Origin: Gemmatimonadaceae bacterium | GTDB taxonomy: Bacteria; Latescibacterota; UBA2968; UBA8231 | Direction of reading: 5' to 3' | Assembly: GCA_002726335.1 (NCBI GenBank) | Contig: PBSR01000137.1 | Coordinates: forward strand, 1-12,328 | DNA length: 12,328 bases | Part shown: positions 7,231-12,328 of the stretch, piece by piece | Layout: every line of letters starts with the position of its first letter | Position numbering within the stretch: the first letter of the stretch is position 1 | Translations under genes and position numbers: made by a program | Notes under the pieces: generated by a model | What the model was told of the DNA's origin: nothing | Seen by the model: only the letters and a program-made list of their open reading frames with translations | Databases searched by the model: none

Positions 7231-10200
7231 CGCAGACCGGGGCCGGCACCGAGTCGGGCCAGCGCCGAACGGGCCGGTTCGTACTGGGGATCGAGCTCCA
7301 GGGCTCTCCGGAAAGATGCGACCGCACGCTGCCGGTGGCCTGACAGTATCCAGGCGTTGCCACGGCCATAGTGGCCGCGGACGTACAGCGAATCGTGCGC
7401 GAGCAGTTGCCCGAACCTTTCGAGAGCTGCGGCGGCCTCGCGACGCCGTAGATGGATGTTGCCGAGATTGTTCAGGGCCTCCAGATGATCCGGGTCGATC
7501 GTGAGTGCGGCGCGGTACGCCTGACGCGCTGCATCGAGTCTGCCGATCCGTGAATACACCGCGCCCAGAGCGTAGTAGGCCTGGGCGTCGTCCGGATTCA
7601 GCACGATAGCGGTTTTGAAGTCCAGCAGGTCGGTGTGGTGTGTCTGCAGCCGCTGGAAGAGACCCAGAGTGGTCTCCCCCGCTGCCCTCTTGCCTAGCCG
7701 CAGATACAGCCTACCGAGATGGTACCTGGCCTCCTCCTGATCCGGATCGAGATCAACTGCCCGTTGCAGATGGGACAGTGCCTGGCCAAATGCCCGCTGC
7801 TCAACGAGAGCGACACCGAGACGTACGCTCAGTTGCGCATCGTCCGGATGTTCTTCCAGTCCACGGCGGAGCCACTCCAGGGCCTTCTGCGGGAACCCGC
7901 GGTCGGCCTCGACCCTGGCAAGAAGGGCGAAAGCGCTGGCTGCTGTTGTCCCGTCGTCGACCAGCTGTTGCAGTTGCTCTGCGGACTCATCGTAGCGGGC
8001 CTGAACGAAGAGGATGCGCCCCAGTTGCTGGCGCAGCTCACGGGCATCCGGCAGGGCCTGCAACCCACGACGCAGGGTTTCTACCGCCGGACCGTAATCC
8101 GTCTGCCTGGCATGTACGCTGGCCAGATTGACGTAGGTACGCAGATGGGCCGGGTCGCGCGCCAGGGCCCGCTCGTAGGTTGCGACAGCCCCCTCGAGAT
8201 CGCCCTGGCGCACCAGCAGGTTGCCGCTGAAGTAGTGCGGCTCCGCCAGACCGTCGTCGGCGATGATGGCATCCCCGTATCGGGACAGGGCGGCTCTCAT
8301 GTCCCCCCGAGAAAGCTCGAGTTGTCCGAGTCCGACGCTGGCTTCGGCCCGGGTTTCGGGAATCAGCAGCGCCTCCAGATAAAGTTCCTCGGCCCGTGTG
8401 TGCCGGCGATGGACCCGCAGGGCCTCGGCGTATGCCAGTCGCATGGTGGCAAGCCGATTCGGCGGCGCAGATACAAAGGCGTTCCGTGCCGCCTCGAGAT
8501 CCGGGACATCTCGCCTGGCTCTCACTTCCGGGGGCAGAACCATGGGCGCCCGTTCCCAGGCAGCGGTGATTCTGAGGGTGTCGATCTCTTGTGGATCGGT
8601 GGTCAGGGCGGTGTTGCCGTCGTGCGGCGGATCGGCGGCTGCGGCGGCTTCTGGTTCTCTTACTGTCAGCACGTGGTCGACAGCCAGGTCAGTGAGCGAC
8701 TGGCTGTGGCCCGATGGCCAGCGGATGGCGACCGAGTCGACGGCAGCACATGCTCCGAGGCCGAAGTGCAGCCTCGGGTCGTCCTGCGACAGATAGCTGA
8801 CCCCGCTGCGGTGTTCCTGAGACCACTGCTGATCGCCGCAGACAACCCGCACGCGACCGCCGAAGCCGTCATAGTTGCTGACTCGCCCGACGAGCTGGAC
8901 GCTGAGCCAGTGGTTCGCTGTGGACGTATCGTTGCGCAACAGACGAGCCCGTTGCCCTGAGTTGACGACGAAGAGATCCTGATCACCGTCGTTGTCGTAG
9001 TCGAAGAAGACGGAGCCACGCGACACGAAGGCGGCACCGAAGGCCTCGCCAACACTCTTCGACACATCACGGTACCGGCCGGTGCCGTCATTGAGGAACA
9101 ATTGATCCGGCTGCCCGTACGTGGCCTGTGGGTCGAAGCGCTCTATGTCTTCGTCGATATGGCCGTTGGCGACGAACAGATCCTGGTCCCCGTCGTTGTC
9201 GACATCGACCAGGTTGATACCGAAGGCGAGTCGATCAAAGCTGGGACCACCGATGCCACTCTCGCGGGAGACATCAGCGAAACTACCCGGCGAGAGGGAA
9301 CGGTAGAGGGTGTTGCTCTCCCACTGGAAATTTGTCATCACCAGGTCCTGCTGGCCGTCTCCATCCACGTCGGCTGCATCGACACCCATTGTGCCTTCTG
9401 GCTGCCCCGAGCCATTGAAGGCCACCCCGGCAAGCAGACCCACATCGACGAAGGTGCCGTCCCCTTCATTGCGGTACAGTCCGTTCGGCGTCGCGTCGTT
9501 GCCCTGAAAGAGATCGGGGTCTCCGTCGGCGTCGATATCGACGAAGATGACGCCCAGCTGTCGGCCCTCGAGGCTCAGCAGCCCAGCCGCCTCGGTGATA
9601 TCGACGAACCGCCCGTCGCCATCATTGCGATACAGGAAATCCCGCCTTCCCGGATACTCCGTTGGTGCCACATGGCGCCGCGGACGGCCCGGGCCGGAGT
9701 CAGCCGGGGGGAAAGCGAAAGCAAGATAGTTGGCCACGTATAGATCGAGATCGCCGTCGAGGTCGACATCGGCGAAGGCCGCTCCCGTGGACCAGCTCGT
9801 ATCCTGACCCACGTCACTGTAGGGGCTCCGGTCCTCGAATCGAGCCCCGCCTGACTCGTTCCGGAACAGCCGGTTGGGGCCGACATTGGTCACGAAGATG
9901 TCGGCATCCTGGTCGTTGTCGTAGTCGCCGATGGTGACCCCCATGCCGTAGCCGCGGTCATCGACGCCGGCTGTGGTGGCGCGATCTGTGAATGTCCAAC
10001 CTGATCCTGGCCCCTCGTTGCGCAGCAGTGCATTGCGCGGGTCGGCGGCGGCGGCGTATCCGGGAAGATCGCCGCTGTCGACGACGTAGAGGTCGATGTT
10101 GCCATCTGCGTCATAGTCGAAGGCGGCGGCGCCGGAACCCATGGTCTCCACGACGTACTTCCGCCCCGAGCTGCCACTCGTATGGTGAAAACGGAGGCCT

Positions 10201-10397
10201 GTGGCCTCTGTCACGTCGGTGAACAGGATCGACGGTGCACGCATTGCCGCCTGGTCGACATCACCGATCGCCCTCTCGTCCTGATGTTGCTGACAGGCGG
10301 CCAGACAGAGGCACAACGCGGGGATCGAGAGGCCGACTCGGGCAGCGCCCGCGGCCCCTCTTCCTTGCCCCTTCTGCCAGGCGTCGGTTAATTCCAC
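7227..10397 (-). CDS. CRTAC1-like lipoprotein: seven FG-GAP/VCBS blades, ASPIC/UnbV domain, TPR array
   Basis: This 1056-residue exported protein has a signal sequence with a good lipobox, L-A-A-C, lipidated at C35. Seven Ca-binding DxDxDGxxD-type motifs start at about residues 94, 158, 210, 287, 343, 398 and 466, each followed by a (D/I)L(Y/F)V strand. They predict a seven-bladed beta-propeller of the FG-GAP/VCBS kind. The second motif has Q in place of the usual G. An ASPIC/UnbV domain follows (about 495-572: NHWLSVQLVG, GGRVRV, RWPSG). From about 645 to 1050 there are roughly ten TPR units, for example GDLEGAVATYERALARDPAH and GRLDAARQAYRAALTIDPDH. This is a protein-binding scaffold, presumably outside the cytoplasm; no enzyme activity is indicated. 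The start is GTG, with only a weak GAG ribosome site, but no other start codon precedes the signal peptide. It is the first gene of the leftward group. Confidence 0.93.
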   Translation of the reverse strand: MELTDAWQKGQGRGAAGAARVGLSIPALCLCLAACQQHQDERAIGDVDQAAMRAPSILFTDVTEATGLRFHHTSGSSGRKYVVETMGSGAAAFDYDADGNIDLYVVDSGDLPGYAAAADPRNALLRNEGPGSGWTFTDRATTAGVDDRGYGMGVTIGDYDNDQDADIFVTNVGPNRLFRNESGGARFEDRSPYSDVGQDTSWSTGAAFADVDLDGDLDLYVANYLAFAFPPADSGPGRPRRHVAPTEYPGRRDFLYRNDGDGRFVDITEAAGLLSLEGRQLGVIFVDIDADGDPDLFQGNDATPNGLYRNEGDGTFVDVGLLAGVAFNGSGQPEGTMGVDAADVDGDGQQDLVMTNFQWESNTLYRSLSPGSFADVSRESGIGGPSFDRLAFGINLVDVDNDGDQDLFVANGHIDEDIERFDPQATYGQPDQLFLNDGTGRYRDVSKSVGEAFGAAFVSRGSVFFDYDNDGDQDLFVVNSGQRARLLRNDTSTANHWLSVQLVGRVSNYDGFGGRVRVVCGDQQWSQEHRSGVSYLSQDDPRLHFGLGACAAVDSVAIRWPSGHSQSLTDLAVDHVLTVREPEAAAAADPPHDGNTALTTDPQEIDTLRITAAWERAPMVLPPEVRARRDVPDLEAARNAFVSAPPNRLATMRLAYAEALRVHRRHTRAEELYLEALLIPETRAEASVGLGQLELSRGDMRAALSRYGDAIIADDGLAEPHYFSGNLLVRQGDLEGAVATYERALARDPAHLRTYVNLASVHARQTDYGPAVETLRRGLQALPDARELRQQLGRILFVQARYDESAEQLQQLVDDGTTAASAFALLARVEADRGFPQKALEWLRRGLEEHPDDAQLSVRLGVALVEQRAFGQALSHLQRAVDLDPDQEEARYHLGRLYLRLGKRAAGETTLGLFQRLQTHHTDLLDFKTAIVLNPDDAQAYYALGAVYSRIGRLDAARQAYRAALTIDPDHLEALNNLGNIHLRRREAAAALERFGQLLAHDSLYVRGHYGRGNAWILSGHRQRAVASFRRALELDPQYEPARSALARLGAGPGLR

Positions 10398-10416
10398 TCT
10401 CGACTCAGATGACTGT

Positions 10417-10433
10417 GCCGCCGGGCCGGCGGC
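10417..10433. promoter_or_regulatory. Inverted repeat in the divergent intergenic region
   Basis: GCCGCCGG-G-CCGGCGGC is a perfect inverted repeat with 8-base arms around one central base. It lies 20 bases upstream of the GTG of the propeller lipoprotein and 32 bases before the TTG of the parvulin lipoprotein. The position would suit an operator shared by both genes. It could also be a chance product of GC-rich sequence. No convincing -35/-10 pair was found for either gene in this short gap. Confidence 0.35.
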
Positions 10434-10452
10434 TGGATGAATGCGACGCTTC

Positions 10453-10458
10453 AGGAGG
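10453..10458 (+). promoter_or_regulatory. Perfect Shine-Dalgarno AGGAGG that decides a TTG start
   Basis: AGGAGG is followed by six bases (ATCTTT) and then an in-frame TTG at 10465. The in-frame ATG at 10441 lies upstream of this site and has only a weak GGA in front of it. This is the strongest ribosome site near the gene and is the main reason for choosing the TTG. Confidence 0.75.
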
Positions 10459-10464
10459 ATCTTT

Positions 10465-12183
10465 TTGTATCCCTACACAAAGCACGAAACACGACGGTGG
10501 TCTGCCGGAAACCTGCTCGCCACCTGTGCCATCATCTCTGCGGGTTTCTTGGGCTGCGGGACCACCGGGCGCGAGGTGGGACCGGACGTGGTCGCCGTCG
10601 TTGGTGATGTCGATATCACGAGCGATCGGTTGGCACAGGCCATCGATCGCATGCACTCGGGACCGGGCCGACGTGACGCCCGGCGTTCCGAGACCATTGC
10701 ACGTCGCGTACTCGGTCAGTTGATCGATATAGAGTTGATGGTCCAGGCGGCGGAAGAGCGCAACCTCTCTCAGGATCCGAAAGTACAGGGGCGAGTACAG
10801 CAACGCCAACGTGAGTTGCTCCTCGAAGAGTTGTTCCATCGGGGGATCGTCAAGCCGGGTTCGGGCGTGACCACGGAGGAGGCCAGGAGATATTTCGAGG
10901 AGCATCACATCGGCGAGCACCGTCGGGTCCGGCGCATCCTGCTGGCGACGCCGCAGGCGGCGTCCCAGGTAATCATCCGCCTGCGTGGTGGCGAGGCGTT
11001 CTCTGCCCTCGCGCAAGAATTGAGCGAAGACCCAGAGACCTCTGCCATCGGCGGCGATCTCGGTTGGCTGAGCCGGCTCTCTTTCCGCAACTACGTGCTG
11101 CGCCGACAGGTTTTCGCCGCCGAGTTGGGCAAGACGATTGGCCCCGTGCAGGAACCGGACGGATACTCGGTTCTCAATGTCGAGGCGGTTCGTCACGAGC
11201 CTTTCACGGCGATGGAACAGCAGGTGCGTGCGGTCGTCGAGGAGGAAAAGCATAGTCTGGCGACCTTCCAGTATCTCGAAAGCCTGGCCGCCGACGCCGA
11301 TGTCGAGACGGACGAGGCCGCCCTTGCTCTGCTTCTGGGACGACTGCGGGAAGCCGGCGCCCAGGCACCGGAACTCGGACGTGGCGAGGCGGGAATCGTC
11401 TTGCTCAAGCACGGTGCTCAGTCGTGGCTTATCAGTGACTTTCTTGAGGCGGTTTCGGCGCGCCAGGATCCCGTGGAAATCATCGATGTCGAGGGCCTGC
11501 GTCGTTACGCCCGTCGATTGTTCGCCTACTATGCGCTGCTTCCCCGTCAGGCCACCGATATGGGTCTGGCCGACACCGAACGGGTGCAGCTGGGCGTGCG
11601 CAAGACCCGCCGCGAGGCCTTGCTCGAACGTCTTCGCGAGGTGGAGGTCACCGAGCTGATCGAATTCACGGATGAGGAGCTGCGCCAGTACTACGAGCGC
11701 AACCGCGACACCTACGTCCGCAGCGACAAGATCAGCATCCTCGAGGTTCTGGTGGACGACAGCGAGCAGGCGGAGGACTTGATACAGCAACTGGAAGCCG
11801 GCGGCGATCTCGAACAGCTTGCCCGCCGATACAGCATGCGCAGCTCTCGCGTTCGTCGTGCCGGGGGCCGGATGCAGTTGATGCGTCCGGACAAGTACGG
11901 TCGCGTAGGATTCGAGGCGTCCGAGGCCGACGTGGGGGAGATCGTCGGCCCGGTGAAAACCTCTCAGGGGTTTTCGGTCTTCAAGGTGTTGAAGAAGATC
12001 CCCGGATACCAGGAGAGCTTCGAAGAAGCACGGTTCCGCGCCCAATGGCACTTGAAGCAGGACCGGGCGGTGGAGGACTTCGATCGATTCGTCGGCCGCC
12101 TGCGAGAGTCCACCGGAGTTTTCCGCATCGTGGAGCCCAACCTCGAGGCGTTTCTGCAAGCAGGGCCGGCAGACCCAACCTGA
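10465..12183 (+). CDS. Parvulin-type (PpiC/SurA/PrsA-like) foldase lipoprotein, two PPIase-like domains, TTG start
   Basis: From the TTG this is 572 residues; from the weaker ATG at 10441 it would be 580. The N-terminus has basic residues, the hydrophobic run NLLATCAIISAGFLG and a cysteine at 31 (TTG numbering), so it is probably a lipoprotein, although F-L-G-C is an imperfect lipobox. A SurA/PpiD-like N-terminal region follows, starting VVAVVGDVDITSDRLAQ. The first parvulin domain is at about 153-242 (RRVRRILLAT, GGDLGWLSRLSF, GKTIGPVQEPDGYSVLNV) and the second at about 422-512 (ISILEVLVDD, GGDLEQLARRYS, VGEIVGPVKTSQGFSVFKV). Both lack the usual parvulin histidines. A helical segment of about 180 residues separates the domains. 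The gene diverges from the propeller lipoprotein and shares architecture with the parvulin lipoprotein at 3101-4726, but it is not a recent duplicate. The role is probably folding or escorting exported proteins. Confidence 0.9.
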   Translation: MYPYTKHETRRWSAGNLLATCAIISAGFLGCGTTGREVGPDVVAVVGDVDITSDRLAQAIDRMHSGPGRRDARRSETIARRVLGQLIDIELMVQAAEERNLSQDPKVQGRVQQRQRELLLEELFHRGIVKPGSGVTTEEARRYFEEHHIGEHRRVRRILLATPQAASQVIIRLRGGEAFSALAQELSEDPETSAIGGDLGWLSRLSFRNYVLRRQVFAAELGKTIGPVQEPDGYSVLNVEAVRHEPFTAMEQQVRAVVEEEKHSLATFQYLESLAADADVETDEAALALLLGRLREAGAQAPELGRGEAGIVLLKHGAQSWLISDFLEAVSARQDPVEIIDVEGLRRYARRLFAYYALLPRQATDMGLADTERVQLGVRKTRREALLERLREVEVTELIEFTDEELRQYYERNRDTYVRSDKISILEVLVDDSEQAEDLIQQLEAGGDLEQLARRYSMRSSRVRRAGGRMQLMRPDKYGRVGFEASEADVGEIVGPVKTSQGFSVFKVLKKIPGYQESFEEARFRAQWHLKQDRAVEDFDRFVGRLRESTGVFRIVEPNLEAFLQAGPADPT

Positions 12184-12328
12184 TCTGGGCCAACGCCACC
12201 GCGTCAGCCAGACTCGTGCGGTGTGTCGGCTTGATCAGACTAGACCTTATGTATTGACCGGTTAGACAGCGGACCTCCTCCGATCTCGAAGTTTCGCGGA
12301 TTAACTTGGGCCATCGAGATTACAACAC
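12184..12328. other. Non-coding tail; no gene recognised
   Basis: No plausible coding frame or tRNA is seen. A weak hairpin (CACCGC at 12197-12202 pairing with GCGGTG at 12218-12223, 15-base loop) follows the stop codon of the parvulin gene but has no U tract, so it is a poor terminator. A second 7-base inverted repeat (ATCTCGA 12283-12289, TCGAGAT 12314-12320) may be chance. Composition becomes more AT-rich from about 12225, as expected of a promoter or spacer region before a gene beyond the window. Confidence 0.4.

Noticed and set aside
7719..8960. Open frame of 413 codons antisense to the TPR part of the propeller lipoprotein; a similar 411-codon frame lies at 5452-6687 opposite the membrane protein
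   Set aside because: Both lie fully inside strong genes, show no family features, and have low-complexity Gln/Gly/Val-rich composition typical of antisense frames.
7227..9000. DNA-level tandem repeats suggested by the TPR region
   Set aside because: The repeats exist at protein level only; nucleotide copies are too diverged to be a DNA repeat array. No CRISPR-like spacing was seen anywhere in the window.
10405..12159. Open frame of 584 codons antisense to the right-hand parvulin gene
   Set aside because: It mirrors a well-supported gene, has no signal peptide or recognisable domain, and long antisense frames are common in GC-rich coding DNA.
12197..12223. Rho-independent terminator after the right-hand parvulin gene
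   Set aside because: The stem is only six pairs with a 15-base loop and no U tract follows.

Overview
This window is GC-rich DNA (estimated by eye at about 60% or more) and looks like the chromosome of an uncultured Gram-negative bacterium. A member of the FCB group or a nearby candidate phylum (Latescibacterota, Krumholzibacteriota or Eiseniibacteriota type) is most likely. This rests on protein style: a discoidin protein ending in a FlgD/gliding-motility type Ig domain with a TPNGD...ND motif, a CRTAC1-like Ca-propeller fused to TPRs, and several parvulin-type lipoproteins. Taxonomy is inference only; no marker gene is present.

Layout. Five genes read leftward and one reads rightward. From right to left on the minus strand: a lipoprotein with seven FG-GAP/VCBS blades, an ASPIC/UnbV domain and a TPR array (7227-10397, GTG start); a polytopic membrane protein with an inserted spermidine-synthase-like SAM-binding domain (4792-7230), coupled to the previous gene by a 4-base ATGA overlap; a parvulin-type lipoprotein (3101-4726), 65 bases further on; a secreted two-discoidin protein with a FlgD-type C-terminal domain (577-2952); and the 5' part of a secreted CBM9-like protein (1-375, cut by the window edge). 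Diverging rightward is a second double-parvulin lipoprotein (10465-12183), whose best start is a TTG behind a perfect AGGAGG. The last 145 bases hold no recognisable gene.

Regulation. The clearest control element lies between 507 and 566. It holds two overlapping near-consensus sigma70-type promoters, each with a TTGACA -35 and a 17-base spacer, repeated at a 31-base period and pointing at the CBM9-like gene. The predicted start of the downstream one is followed almost at once by a GC-rich hairpin. The short divergent region between the propeller lipoprotein and the second parvulin carries an 8-base-arm inverted repeat.

How the genes may work together. All six products are exported or in the membrane. 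Three are probable lipoproteins, and two of those are foldase-like proteins that flank the propeller/membrane-enzyme pair. All four parvulin domains appear to lack both conserved active-site histidines, which suggests holdase or chaperone use rather than prolyl isomerisation. A reasonable but unproven reading is a locus for making, folding or modifying surface proteins. There are no mobile elements, CRISPR arrays, tRNAs or rRNAs that I can see.
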